Assembly (NCBI GenBank): GCA_028386065.3
Contig: JAKUCV010004756.1
Location: 3,054-67,053 of the forward strand
Direction of reading: 5' to 3'
Source of the DNA: Turnera subulata
Lineage: Eukaryota > Streptophyta > Magnoliopsida > Malpighiales > Passifloraceae
Length of the DNA stretch: 64,000 nucleotides
Shown here: positions 1-10,108 of the stretch, piece by piece
How positions within the stretch are numbered: the stretch's first letter is position 1
How the letters are laid out: every line of letters begins with the position of its first letter
Translations under genes and position numbers: made by a program
Notes under the pieces: generated by a model
What the model was told of the DNA's origin: nothing
The model's database searches: none
Seen by the model: the letters and a program-made list of their open reading frames with translations, nothing else

Positions 1-874
1 AGACAAAGCAGAAAAGCGAGAGTCATTGGCGGCTTACCCGGTGAGAGGTGGCGGCAGAGCAACAGCAGTGTTCCTCAAGCGCGTCGTGTTTTAGGCCCCT
101 CACTCACGAAGGCCGACAAAAGCCCCAGCCCCACACTCGAGTTCGTCCCCGAGTTCACCGCCGTCGATCTTGACTCTACCGGTGTGCTCGTCGCGAACTT
201 GGTGCAGCAAGGAATCACCTCTCGGGCTCGTGGCTGCGGCGGAGTGAAGACGACAGAGGGGTTTTATGTGGGCGGCGACCGAGCGAGAGAGAGGAAGTGA
301 GGTTGCAACCCGGTAGCCAAAGAAATTGAATAGGAACGAAAAAAAAATGGAAGAAGGGAAATAAGGAGGTAACGGTATGAAATCAAGGAAAGAGAAGGGA
401 AGGATGAGATAAGAAAAGGGAAGAGATCGACAAAAGGAGAAAGAAGGTTGTGGGGGACAAGAACGTTGCAGGCGGCTGGGTGGAGAGGCAACGGTAGGGA
501 AGGAAGAAAAAAGAAAAGTGGAGGAGAAAAAGAAAAAAGAAAGAAGGGAAAAACAAAGAGGGGAAGGCTGGCTTGACCTAGCCGGCCGACGGGTCGTTTG
601 GCCTGGCTCGGTCAACGCCAGGTTGACCCCCTTCCATAAGGTTTTTTTTTTTTTTTCACACCCCCAAAACGACGTGGTTTTACCCAAAACGACGGTAAGC
701 CTCGTGTTTCATCCCGAAACGCGTTTTAGGTTCGACGAAGCTCAAAAGCGACATAACACCGCTTAGAATTAATAAGTCCAATGGGAAGTAAATTAATTTT
801 ATTTCCATTACCGAAATTATTATTATTATTATTATTTTTTTATAAATCAATTAACGACTTACCGGGGCGTTACA
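1..874 (-). mobile_element. Partial gypsy LTR (family A), reverse orientation, inserted in element C pol
   Basis: Read on the minus strand, an LTR begins with TGTAACGCCCCGG at 874 and runs off the left edge of the window. It matches the start of the element A LTR at 2058 in order: a purine-rich tract, a conserved stretch around a GTCGCTTTTGAGCTT motif, GTCGTTTTGG, then a polypyrimidine tract. It interrupts the RT reading frame of element C just after the SGDGIKVD motif. Whether it is a solo LTR or one end of a full element cannot be told from this window. The reading frames inside it (100-687, 518-766) are low-complexity Ser/Phe/Pro or Lys/Glu-rich and are not genes. An (ATT)n run lies near 820-840. 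Confidence 0.8.
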
Positions 875-2057
875 GTCAACCTTTATCCCATCCCCGGATA
901 CAACTTGTCCAAGGAATGCTACTTCTTTATGCCAGAACTCGCACTTGCTAAACTTGGCATATAACTGTTTCTCTTGTAACCTCCGTAGTACTACCCTCAG
1001 GTGCTCTTCATGTTCTTCCCTACTCTTGGAGTATATCAGAATGTCATCGATGAAGACTACCATGAACTTGTTTAAGAACTCGTTCAGGACCAAGTGCATC
1101 AAGCACATGAAGACTACAGGTGCATTGGACAAGCCGAGAGGAACCACTATGAATTCAAAGTGTCCATACCGAGTGTGGAAGGCTGTCTTCGGTATGTCCT
1201 TATCTGGAATCTTGACCTGATGATATCCAGACCGAAGATCGATCTTGGAAAACACGGTAGCCCCCTGTAACTGATCAAAAAGTTCATCAATCCTGGGAAG
1301 CAGGTACTTGTTCTTCACTGTCACTTTGTTCAACTGTCGGTAGTCCACACACATACATAAACTGCCATCTTTCTTTTTCACAAATAGAACTGGTGATCCC
1401 CAAGGCGATGTACTAGGTCCGATGAATCCCTTCTCTAGCAGCTCATATAACTGTTTCTTCAACTCTTGAAGCTCTGTCGGTGCCATCGAGATAGGTGTCA
1501 CTCCCGGCATCAAGTAGATGGTGTACTCTACTTCTCTATCAGGTGGCAATTCAGGTAGATCCTCTAGAAACACATCTGGAAACTCTCTCACAATTGTGAT
1601 GTCCCCCAATTCCGGAGTCTGTACTTCTTTGCCCTTGATATGAGTCAACAAGGCATCTGGACCATGCGGCTTCATTCCGAAATCCTGATTAGCAGAGATA
1701 CTACATGCAGGAGCAACTCTCCCAGTACCTGTCAACAGAACCTGTCGCCCACCATCGGAAGTCAACAGCACTTTCTTGGTTCGACAGTTTACCATAGCAC
1801 TGTACCTCGACAACCAATCCATCCCCAGAATAATATCGAAACCTCCCATGTTCATCACAACCAACCGTGCAAGAAAAACTTCGTTATCGTACGAAAAAGA
1901 AATGTCTCTGCACACATGGGTTAACCTGACCACTATACCCGCAGGTAATCTAACCCTCATCGGATAAATTAAACTCTCTTCCGTACAATTATGTTGTATT
2001 GCAAAACTTTGCGCGACAAAAGAATGCGTAGCACCAGGATCAATCAAAGTATATGCA
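875..2057 (-). pseudogene. Element C pol fragment: aspartic protease and reverse transcriptase
   Basis: An uninterrupted minus-strand frame encodes the retropepsin-like protease and most of the RT of a Ty3/gypsy chromovirus. The protease signature is [10 protein letters not shown] (DPGA variant) near 2040-2010, followed by the [11 protein letters not shown] block. RT motifs follow: the [11 protein letters not shown] linker, [37 protein letters not shown] and the active site [10 protein letters not shown]. The frame stops at SGDGIKVD, where the 1-874 LTR was inserted. The upstream side ends at 2057, where element A was inserted; gag resumes at 17387. This copy still has glutamine in the [10 protein letters not shown] segment, where elements D and E both have TAG. 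The fragment itself has no stop, but the gene is cut twice and cannot be functional. Confidence 0.9.
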
Positions 2058-4994
2058 TGTAACGCCCCGATTTTTCGTATCCTTAAATTTGAAAAAAATT
2101 AGAATCTGGTGACGGAAATAAAATTTATTTTCCTTGGAGTTATTAATTATAAGTGGTAATATGTCGCTTTTGAGCTTTGTTAGACATAAAACGCGTTACG
2201 GGATGAAACACAAGATTTACCGTAGTTTTGGATAAAACTACGTCGTTTTGGGTTTAAAAATAAAAATCTTATGGGAGGGTCAACCTAGGCGCGTTGACCG
2301 AGCCAACCAAACGACGTATCGTCGCTTGGCCGGCTGGGTGCCCTAGGCGCCCTCCTCTTCCTTTCTTTTTTCTTTCCTTCTTTTCTTCCTTCCTTCTCCT
2401 GTTTTCTCTTTTCCTTTTCCGCCGCAGCTCCAACGGTCCCTGTCTCCCACAACGGCTCTTGCCTCCACTAATGCCATCAACGGTCATCAACCCCACGCCT
2501 GCTCCCTCTTTTCCATTCTTAGCTCTTCCCTTCTTCTCTTGCAATTTGGGTACCAAAACCACCTCTTCTGCCTCTCCCTCTCGCCGACACCCACACCATC
2601 CTTTCATCGTTTCTTTTGCCTCGGTTTAACATCGCCGCTACCATTCCCAATTTGTCGTCGTGCCGTCGTTTCTTCGAAGAAGGAAGGAGGACAGTGACAG
2701 GCGCGTGGACTCGAGCCAAGATTGGGGTTGTGGTTGTCGCACCGTCGCTGTTGGGGAGGAAGGCAGACGGCGGAGGGGAGGCTCGACGCGGGATCCGACG
2801 AGGCATCGCTGCAAGATTCCGTCACCATTTTGGGGTAAGCTCTCGCCACCTCCCTTGTGGTTGTTCCATCCTTGTTCGGCTTTGGTGTATTGTTGTTGGT
2901 GAATGATAGTTGACGGGGTTGTGGTGGCCGGATGTGTGCTGTGTTGGCCGCGTTGGTGTTCGGTGTAGGCACCTGCAGAGTTTGGCTTGCTACGGGTTGA
3001 GTTTCTGCGCAATATCTTCCCTCCCTGAGTTGTTGTCTTGTTCCTGGCAGTCCGGTGGAATTCCGACGAAGTTGACCGGAATCCGGCGAGGGCTCGGGAA
3101 TTTTCCGGCAAAGGCTCGGGTTCTGTCCAATAGAACATACCTTCCTTCTTCGACTACTAAACGCTATTTATTTTTGGTGTAGTCCCGGTTTCGTTTGTAT
3201 ATGTTTTAAATGGATTTTTTGGGTGTATATACTTTTATTTCTATATGAGATTAGTGGATTATCGAGGGTGGGGAGTTAGTGAGTGTGGCCGAAAGACTTA
3301 CCGACACGGATAGAGTTTTATGCCGATCAACTCTTGGGCTCAGAAGCAACTTTAGAACGATGCTTAGAAAAACCGAGCCCAGGCCCAATAAAATAATTAT
3401 AAAGCTTAGAATGTTTTTACGGATTTAAAGATTTGGACTTAAGGCCTAATAACAATTAAATAAGTTATGGACTTTAAGGAACGGGCTTGAAGCCCAATTG
3501 GATAATTGGTTAATATGGACTTTAAGAAGTGAGCCTTAGGCCCGAGAACCTGTTTATGAACTTAGACTCGGAGATTTCTTAATCGGATAGTTAGAGTCGG
3601 GAATTACTCGGATTGAGTATACCCTAAGCATGCATGCACGATTTTTACGTTTTAAAATTTGTTTAGTGATTATTTTATATGCCGGTATTCAGGCACGGGT
3701 AATACCTCGGGAGCTGGGGAGTCGGGCTCGAGGAGAAGTCATAATAAACTTTTCGAGGCGACATTACAAGTCTTTTACATATGTTTTGTGAATGCATGTT
3801 GGTGTGGTTAGTTAGTTTACTTGCCTTGTTTGCTACATGCGGTGATTGGGATTATGTGTCTGTTTGATCTCACATGTCTATTTTCGGTATAAGTAATTGC
3901 AATGGAATATAACATGCTGTTATGTTTTGGCGATAGTGTGAGGATTATGGGCCAAAGGCCCGAATATGAGTATAATACATAAAGTTCACACATCCGTGAA
4001 AAACATAATGTATGGTACACGGAACTGTAAAGAACAACTAAGAATAAAATACTAAAATCTACAGTGAAGTTGACTGGTAGCCCCTAGGGAGGGTTGGGTA
4101 CCCTCGGGTCACTTTATGCGGTTTAACATGGTTATCCTAGGGGAAGGTAGGTGCACCCCTGGAAGACTTGCACCAGTTAGGTGTGTCTGAGCGCACCCTC
4201 AGGGAGCTAGCGGCCACTTGAGGTTTATCGGTATTTTTTGACCTCAGAATCTACCCCTTCTGAGGTTTGACACTTAGGTTTCACACCCGGATCTGATCAG
4301 ATGCGCTACCGAGATTTGACTCACAGTAGAGGGCCCAGAATAATAACAAATCACGTTAAAACTAAACAATAAATGCAATAATGCGGAAAGATGACTATGT
4401 GTTGGTGTGTGATTCTAATATTGCTTGTATACTATACTTGTGCTCGTGAACAACTCACCCCACGAGCATGACTTCACTTTACTTGTGTACATAGACTTTT
4501 AGTGATCACTGAGTAAGCGACTCACATAATCGCCACCGTTGTTTTTCAGACCCTAGTTAGCATGCTGTTCTCGCCTCTACCTTCCGACTCGGAGTTCAGA
4601 CGCGGACACCTCAACAGGTAGTTGTGTTTCATCTCTCGGTTGGATCCATAAAACCCATATGCATCTTGTTTTTTTTTCTCTATCACGATTTTATGATATT
4701 CATCTTCCGCTGCCTAAGACTTATTTTGAGATGTCGCAATTGGTTCATTACTTTATTGGCAGTTTGCCGGAACCTGATTTGTGTTATTATTTCGACGCTT
4801 TGCCGGGTTGGCTTATGACTTATTAGGCTGGTTTATTTCCTTACATTTTATGACATCTCGGTGTTAATAAGTTTTTATGGATAATGTTTGTATGCCGAGC
4901 CACTGGTTTACGTACCACGGGTCTCAAGGGTATTTTGGTAAATTCCTTCCATTTAATTGTTTTATTACTAAAAATTTGGGATACGGGCGCTTCA
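2058..4994 (+). repeat. 5' LTR of element A (about 2.94 kb)
   Basis: It starts TGTAACGCCCCGATTTTTCG and ends GGGATACGGGCGCTTCA. Its two halves match 8666-9045 and 14832-17386 of the 3' LTR. A GC-rich segment with a polypyrimidine tract (about 2350-2420) is followed by a Pro/Arg-rich open stretch (about 2430-3140) with no recognisable protein. Sequences resembling GGCCCAATAA-type plant LTR repeats lie between 3300 and 3600. Nothing here is a host gene. Confidence 0.88.
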
Positions 4995-5013
4995 GCTTGG
5001 TAGCGGAGCGGGC
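4995..5013 (+). other. Primer-binding site of element A
   Basis: Immediately after the 5' LTR the sequence reads GCTTGGTAGCGGAGCGGGC. The same TTGGTAGCGGAGCGGG block follows the LTRs of D and E. It resembles the initiator-methionine tRNA primer site common in plant LTR elements (usual core TGGTATCAGAGC) but differs at several positions. The tRNA assignment is therefore tentative. Confidence 0.6.
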
Positions 5014-5137
5014 TTCAGATCCCTGGCTTAAAAAGAGATGTATCTTTAAATTACAAGTGATTTATGTGTTAAAATCGGTTTCCTGTTTTGAAACTCAAAA
5101 GTGATTTGACATATTTTGCATTCATACAGGTGTTGTT

Positions 5138-6449
5138 GTGGATCCACCGCAAGACCAGCACAATGCTGATGGGCAGGAAGAACACCCTAGCCATATTTCC
5201 GACTCAATGTCGGTGATGCAAGTCCCTGATGGTCAGGGAAATGCTGGTGCAGCAGGGGTACAGAATGCAGTGCCATTGGTACCTCCTGGTATGGATGCGG
5301 CGATACAACAACAGTTTCAGGCTTTCCTACAGTGGCAGTAGTTTCAACAGTTTCATCAACAACAGCAGGGTGCCCAAGCCGTTCCGGTCGCACCTGTTGT
5401 AGCACCTGTGGTAGGCAGTGTGGAGAGTGGTTATAAGCACATGGATAAGACAGCAGTTGAGATGTTCTCGGGAGAGAGAATCACCGTAAGGGTGGCTGAT
5501 GATTGGTTCCGCCAGGTGGTGAATGTTTTGGAGAAATTCACGTATACACCTGAGCACTGGGCTCGATTTGCGGCACACAAGTTCACGGGTTACGCATTGA
5601 GTTGGTGGTAGGGACTTGTTGCGAACCTACCTAGACCAGTGGAGATGCCATGGGCGGACTTCAAGGATAAATTCTACAAGGAGTTCCTTACCGTTGGTTT
5701 CTTGGAGGACCAGAAAAAGCAGTTTCTTGAGGTGAAACAGGGGCCCGATGAGTCAGTTTCTGCATTCTGAATCTGGTTCTGTATCCTTCTCTCTTACGCC
5801 AAGGAGTTTGTGCCCGATGAGGTCACTCAGTGTAGGGGGTTTGTTGACACGCTACGCCGCGAGTTGGCAATAGTAGTGGCTGGTGGGAGACACCGGACTT
5901 GGGAGGCCGTTTGTGAGGCTGCTTTTGATGCTGAGAGGATTCAGTTGATCGGACAGGAGGCCCGGGCAGCCGAGCGGGGGAAGCAGTCAACAGTGTCTGG
6001 ACAAAAAAGGCAACATTCTGATTCTGGTGATGCAAGTTACATGAGTCGACAGGGTTCTTCCTATCAAGGTTCGTAGAAGTTCCGAGGACAGAATTATCAA
6101 GGTGGACCGGGCAAGTCTTCGGGAGGAAGGTCTTATCAGTTTGGATCTCAGGGGTGGGGCCCTTGGACAAGACCTCCTATTACATGTTGGTATTGCGGGA
6201 AGCAGGGACACCACAAGTCGGAGTGTTACAAGAGTTCGTGATAGTGGAGGTAGTGGGTCCCAATATACCGTACAGAACTTTGTGGCCAATGGTACAGTTC
6301 CTTCTGGTCCGAACAAGGGTGGTGGACACCAGGGAGGAAGTCGTGGGAGTTCTGGAGCTCCGAGCCACGGAGGTGCTACTCGATCTGCTGCAACTCCTAG
6401 GGTGTACTCTATCATTCGGGAGGAAGCTACCGACGCCCCAGAGGAATGA
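5138..6449 (+). pseudogene. gag of element A (capsid and CCHC zinc knuckle), broken by stops
   Basis: A single frame from 5138 encodes a gypsy Gag: a Gln-rich N-terminus, a capsid core with motifs such as MFSGERI, EHWARFAAHKF and EMPWADFKDKFYKEF, then a Gly/Ser/Gln-rich linker and a zinc knuckle CWYCGKQGHHKSEC (C-X2-C-X4-H-X4-C, about 6185-6226). In-frame stops occur at TAG 5339, TAG 5609, TGA 5767 and TAG 6074. From context each fits CAG-to-TAG or CGA-to-TGA. After the knuckle a TGA and a frame change occur near 6237. The other frame continues through a Gly-rich stretch to TPRVYSIIREEA, the usual start of the protease region, and ends at 6449. No protease active site or RT follows. A sequence with a good splice-acceptor look (CATTCATACAG) lies just upstream at about 5120-5130. 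Confidence 0.85.
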
Positions 6450-6560
6450 GATGTCTCGAGAGATTTCACTTTTGTTTTGTTTCTTTTTTTATTTATTTTA
6501 CCATGTAAATTTCGAGGACGAATTTTAATGAGAGTGGAACGTTGTCAATGCTAGTTTAAT
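6450..6560 (+). other. Relic of the gypsy pol 3' end
   Basis: The motif AATTTCGAGGACGAATTTTAATG near 6508-6530 is the characteristic DNA at the stop codon of Tekay/Del-type pol genes. Here it is joined almost directly to the truncated gag, so essentially the whole protease-RT-integrase region is missing. A second, better preserved copy of the same motif lies at 8632-8665 next to the 3' LTR. The antisense ORF block therefore sits between two copies of this terminal motif. Confidence 0.55.
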
Positions 6561-6686
6561 GGAACATTCATATAAGTGGAAATTGATGCCATAAATAAGC
6601 GGAAACATAAATATTATTAATATTGCTAATATTATCATTACAAACATAATTATTACACTGATATTTTATAAAAAGGGAAAATACAT

Positions 6687-7370
6687 TCATTTTCTCGGAA
6701 CGACGTTGACCTTGAAGCTGTTGGGGTTGTTGTTGATGTTGACTGTGATGCTGTCGCTCCACGAGAACCACATGCCGCCTGCGTTGTTCTGGCCGGGAAG
6801 CTTGAACCGGTTTGCTTGAGGGAACCGAAGTGGGATGAGACCATGATCGTCTTCAGGCTGCCATTGGGTCTCCGTGAGAAGAACCATGTTGGGCTTGTAC
6901 TGGTTCTTCAGGTCCCTCAGGGTATGCGAGAACTCCTGGGAACGCCTAGCGACTCCTCTACAGTTCCACACCAGAAGTCGGGCCTTTGGCAAAGTTATGG
7001 GCAACCGTGTGACTCTGGGCATGCTTTGGGCAGTCATCGAGAGCTGGTAGTAGGTGCCTTGGTCCAGGAAGTGGCAAGTGGACTCTAGGTTGAACTCTTG
7101 AAGTCTTTTCGAGATGAAAAACATGACGCAGTTGGCCGAGCTATAGAAGGAGGTCCTCAGAGTGCCATGGTCCTCTAGGAAGAACATCTCTTCCATGGGA
7201 ATGACGAAGAACCTCGATGAGTAGAGTTCGTCGACGAAGACCAAACGGGGCATTCTGCCGAGCTCGTTCGGAAGTTCCTCTGGACCCTCGTTGATCAAGC
7301 TGTAGACCAGTCGGTTTCTTCTGCCTAGGTTGGCACCTTCGACGAAGAAGACAGAAGATGGAGCAGGCAT
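6687..7370 (-). CDS. Antisense ORF in element A with LINE/EEP endonuclease-like C-terminal half
   Basis: A 227-residue minus-strand ORF is open from ATG at 7370 to a stop at 6687. Residues 1-125 (starting MPAPSSVFFVEGANLGRRNR) are not recognised; they contain FVDELYSSRFFVIP and EEMFFLEDHG. The second half reads ARLLVWNCRGVARR, then MVLLTETQW and GGMWFSWSD. That is the N-terminal signature of plant L1-type endonuclease (endonuclease/exonuclease/phosphatase fold: the Asn of WNCRG and the Glu of TETQ). The downstream catalytic His/Asp motifs are absent, so it is unlikely to be an active nuclease. A TATA-like box lies about 110 bp upstream. Its position inside a gag-only retroelement, antisense to gag, recalls the antisense ORFs reported in some plant gypsy lineages. 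It could instead be a captured fusion of a host gene and a LINE fragment. Function unknown. Confidence 0.55.
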   Translation of the reverse strand: MPAPSSVFFVEGANLGRRNRLVYSLINEGPEELPNELGRMPRLVFVDELYSSRFFVIPMEEMFFLEDHGTLRTSFYSSANCVMFFISKRLQEFNLESTCHFLDQGTYYQLSMTAQSMPRVTRLPITLPKARLLVWNCRGVARRSQEFSHTLRDLKNQYKPNMVLLTETQWQPEDDHGLIPLRFPQANRFKLPGQNNAGGMWFSWSDSITVNINNNPNSFKVNVVPRK

Positions 7371-7480
7371 TGTGTTTTGGACGTGTTGGTGTTTTGTTTT
7401 TCCTGAGTTTTGAGGTTTCTTTGCCTGAGCGTTTGTTTGCTTTAAGATGCTTTTGATGATTTGCTTCTCACCGTACTGTC

Positions 7481-7487
7481 TTTTATA
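7481..7487 (-). promoter_or_regulatory. TATA-like box upstream of the antisense 227-aa ORF
   Basis: On the minus strand GAGTATAAAAGACAG places TATAAAA at 7487-7481. An A-rich, ATG-free leader of about 110 nt runs to the ATG at 7370. The spacing and leader composition suit a plant RNA polymerase II core promoter. The box is also present in the duplicate (10219-10225). Confidence 0.45.
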
Positions 7488-8084
7488 CTCTTATGGGGAG
7501 CGTGATTAGGGTTTTCGATTTTCAAGATTTTGCTTTTTGAAAATTTTGTCGTTGCTTCATTTATAGCTTCGTTACTTTATACGTTTTTCGGGCTACAAAT
7601 GCTAGTGTTTTTCAGTCCTTTTCCATCTCACAATTTTCTTTCGCCTGGCTACCTTGTCCTTTCTTCTTAGGGTCTTTCTATATTTTCTACATCTTTTGTC
7701 ACATGCATCCGTGACCGTTGAGGCTAGACTGTTGGGACCGTACCTCGAATAGAGTGCATGTGCGACAAGCTCACACCCGTTCGGACATCGTGGAGGGATA
7801 CGAGTTTGGACAGACGTTTTTGGCTCATGCGGAATTTGTGGACAAGTGGATAATGTTTCTTTCGAGGGACACAAGACGTTTTCCTGATCATCTCCTTGCA
7901 AGTTAACGGACGTCTTTTCCACGAGGGAGACCAACGTCACCGTTAGCTGTGTACATTACGTTTCTCGGGATCGAGGATGTTTACGATCGATCTAGAGCGC
8001 CGAACATGGAAACATGTTTTGTCTTAACTTCTTAATGTTTTGATTTATTAAACGAGTTTTGTTTGTTTTAAATTTCCTTATGTA
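7488..8084. other. Spacer between the two antisense ORFs, no confident gene
   Basis: Open stretches exist on both strands: minus 7602-7940 (112 residues, Lys/Arg-rich C-terminus) and plus 7718-7906 (62 residues). They overlap, neither resembles a known family, and I cannot choose between them. On the minus strand an AATAAA-type signal near 8048-8056 follows the stop of the upstream antisense ORF and could serve as its polyadenylation signal. The stretch is conserved in the duplicate at about 10226-10822. Confidence 0.35.
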
Positions 8085-8486
8085 CTATGGGGTTACTTGC
8101 TTCTCTAGATCTTTTACAAGTTTTTGTATGATCTCGATCTGAGCGGAGAGTCCCGTACACGCTAGTTCGATCTGCATCACCGTCGAGCTGACCTTCTTCA
8201 GTGAAGAGTTTAGTTGCGTCAGTGTCTGCAGTGGGGTATCGCTGGGAGCAGTTGCCTTGCCCTTCCTATCATCAGCATCCTTACGACCAGATGGCTCCTC
8301 CTTGCCGACAGATTTCTTTCGCCGTCTTCTGGAGACAACCATATGTTCCTTGAGACCGATGATGTTCGTCTTAAAGCGTTTCTTTGGAGGTTCTTCATCG
8401 GAGTCTGTCATGAAGGGATTCACACCACCGGTATAGCTCAGCTCCTCTGAGTCGGATGTAGTCCTAGTTCTTATGGGAGAATCCAT
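8085..8486 (-). CDS. Antisense ORF in element A: small basic/coiled-coil protein of unknown function
   Basis: The reading starts at the methionine at 8486 (MDSPIRTRTTSDSEELSYTG), giving 133 residues. An earlier in-frame ATG at 8549 would add 21 residues but lies upstream of a TATA-like box. An acidic Ser/Asp/Glu segment (about residues 8-35) is followed by basic clusters PPKKRFK and SRRRRKK (about 35-65), which look like nuclear localisation signals. A heptad-patterned C-terminus (about 85-130, LQTLTQLNSSLKKV ... IEIIQKLVKDLEKQ) suggests a coiled coil. This layout would suit a nuclear DNA- or protein-binding adaptor, but no family is recognised. It lies upstream of the 227-residue antisense ORF on the same strand. 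The duplicated copy has a premature stop. Confidence 0.5.
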   Translation of the reverse strand: MDSPIRTRTTSDSEELSYTGGVNPFMTDSDEEPPKKRFKTNIIGLKEHMVVSRRRRKKSVGKEEPSGRKDADDRKGKATAPSDTPLQTLTQLNSSLKKVSSTVMQIELACTGLSAQIEIIQKLVKDLEKQVTP

Positions 8487-8522
8487 GACCGAGAGCGAGA
8501 TTGCCGGGTTATAATGATCGGT

Positions 8523-8529
8523 TTTTATA
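8523..8529 (-). promoter_or_regulatory. TATA-like box upstream of the antisense coiled-coil ORF
   Basis: CCTTATAAAAAC on the minus strand puts TATAAAA at 8529-8523, about 40 bp before the preferred ATG at 8486. That would leave only a very short leader. This makes either the start choice or the box uncertain. Confidence 0.3.
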
Positions 8530-8631
8530 AGGGGAATGAGATTTCGCATAGGGGTAAAAACGGTATCTCGTGTTGATACAGAGTATACCAGAAGCTTACC
8601 ATGGTAGGACCTACGAATATGATGATTGAAT

Positions 8632-8665
8632 TTCGAGGACGAAATTCTTTTAAGGTGGGTAGGAC
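8632..8665 (+). other. pol-end motif and polypurine tract before the 3' LTR of element A
   Basis: The motif TTTCGAGGACGAAATTCTTT is followed by TAAGGTGGGTAGGAC, directly abutting TGTAACGCC at 8666. This is the usual plus-strand priming site and pol terminus of Tekay-like elements. It is repeated in the tandem duplicate just before 11404. Confidence 0.6.
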
Positions 8666-9045
8666 TGTAACGCCTCGATTTTTCGTATCTTTAAATTTTT
8701 AAAAAAATTAGATTCTGGTGACGGAAATAAAATTTATTCTCCTTGGAGATATTAATTATAAGTGGTAATATGTCGCTTTTGAGCTTTGTTAGACATAAAA
8801 CGCGTTTCGGGATGAAACACAAGATTTACCGTAGTTTTAGATAAAACTACGTCGTTTTTGGTTTAAAAAAAAAAAATCTTATGGGAGGGTCAACCTAGGC
8901 GCGTTGACCGAGCCAACCAAACGACGTGTCGTCGCTTGGCCGGCTGGGTGCCCTAGGTGCCCTCCTCTTCCTTTCTTTTTTTCTTTCCTTCTTTTCTTCC
9001 TTTCTTCTCCTGTTTTCTCTTCTCCTTTTCTGCCGCAGCTCCAAC
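8666..9045 (+). repeat. First segment of the 3' LTR of element A (duplicate copy 1)
   Basis: It begins TGTAACGCCTCGATTTTTCG and follows the 5' LTR (2058-2436) closely as far as the sequence GCAGCTCCAAC, where LTR B begins. It is the left copy produced by the tandem duplication; the second copy is 11404-11783. Confidence 0.85.
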
Positions 9046-9806
9046 TGTAACGCCCCGAATTTTTATAATTTGATTTTTTTCGTAATTTTTGAAATTTTTA
9101 TTCCAATTTTGCCCTTAAGGAATTTCCGGAATTTGGACAAGGAAATAAATTATTTTACCTTGGTTAAATGAGAATTAAGTCGATGGTATGACGGGTTCGG
9201 CTTTCGTTGGAGTTTAATCGGGTTTCGGGGTTGAGAGTTAAATTTTGAAGTAATTTCCCCGAAACAATGTCGTTTTGGTAACCTTTTAAAAAAAAAAAAC
9301 AGAAACGCGTTGACCGCGCCTAGTGGAACGACATGTCGTCCACTAGGAACGACCAAACCCTAGCCGGCCACTCCCTTCTTCTTTTCTTTTTCTTTTCTTC
9401 TTCTTTCTTATTTCTCTTTTTCTCTTCTTCTCCAAACCGGCGCCGCCTCCCTCCTACCTCCCTTCTCTCTTTTTCTTTCCTCTCTCTCTTCCCTCTCCCT
9501 TCTTCCTTCTCCTCTCATTTTCTCTCCCTCCGTTCTCCTCCTCTCCTCCCTTCCGTCTTCAGGCCGTCTTTTCCTTTTCGGTTTCCTTCCCTACGCTGTG
9601 GTTCCACCGTGGCTGCAGAGGAACCGGGAGCTAATCGGGTCGCCGCCGCCGTCGCTTGGGTCGGGTAAGCCTCCGACTCCCTTCTCCTCTCTTCCTTTAT
9701 TTCTTCCTCTTCTCCTTTTATTTCGTGGCCTGAGGTTGTTAATCCCGTTCCGGTGGACTGACCCGATTTGGGGTTCTTTTTCTTTTCTGTACATGGCGGG
9801 GCTCGG
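9046..9806 (+). repeat. Truncated left copy of LTR B
   Basis: It starts TGTAACGCCCCGAATTTTTA and is near-identical to the first 760-odd bp of LTR B at 11784. It ends abruptly at GGGGCTCGG, where the sequence jumps back to the antisense ORF region. It is therefore a by-product of the tandem duplication, not a separate insertion. The CT-rich tract (9375-9560) and its Ser/Phe frames are LTR sequence. Confidence 0.85.
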
Positions 9807-10108
9807 AAGTGGCAAGTGGACTCTAGGTTGAACTCCTGAAGTCTTTCCGAGATGAAAAACATGACGGAGTTGGCTGAGCTGTAGAAGGAGGTCCTCAGAG
9901 TGCCATGGTCCTCTAGGAAGAACATCTCTTCCTTGGGAATGACGAAGAACCTCGATGAGTAGAGTTCGTCGACGAAGACCAAACGGGGCATTCTGCCGAG
10001 CTCGTTCGGAAGTTCCTCTGGACCCTCGTTGATCATGCTATAGGCCAGTCGGTTTCTTCTGCCTAGGTTGGCACCTTCGACGAAGAAGACGGATGATGGA
10101 GCAGGCAT
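9807..10108 (-). pseudogene. Truncated duplicate of the antisense 227-aa ORF
   Basis: It begins with the same MPAPSSVFFVEGANLGRRNR start at 10108 and matches the original for about 100 residues to STCHF. At the duplication breakpoint (9806/9807) the frame runs into LTR B sequence (to 9515), so the endonuclease-like half is lost. The TATA-like box upstream (10219-10225) is preserved. Confidence 0.75.

Noticed and set aside
7602..7940. Third antisense ORF of 112 aa and an overlapping plus-strand ORF at 7718-7906
   Set aside because: Both are open and conserved in the duplicate, but the duplication is recent so conservation is uninformative. No family resemblance allows a choice.
6560..8630. 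Endogenous DNA or pararetroviral sequence
   Set aside because: No RT, capsid, movement-protein or replication-protein motif is visible, and the only recognisable part is LINE-endonuclease-like.
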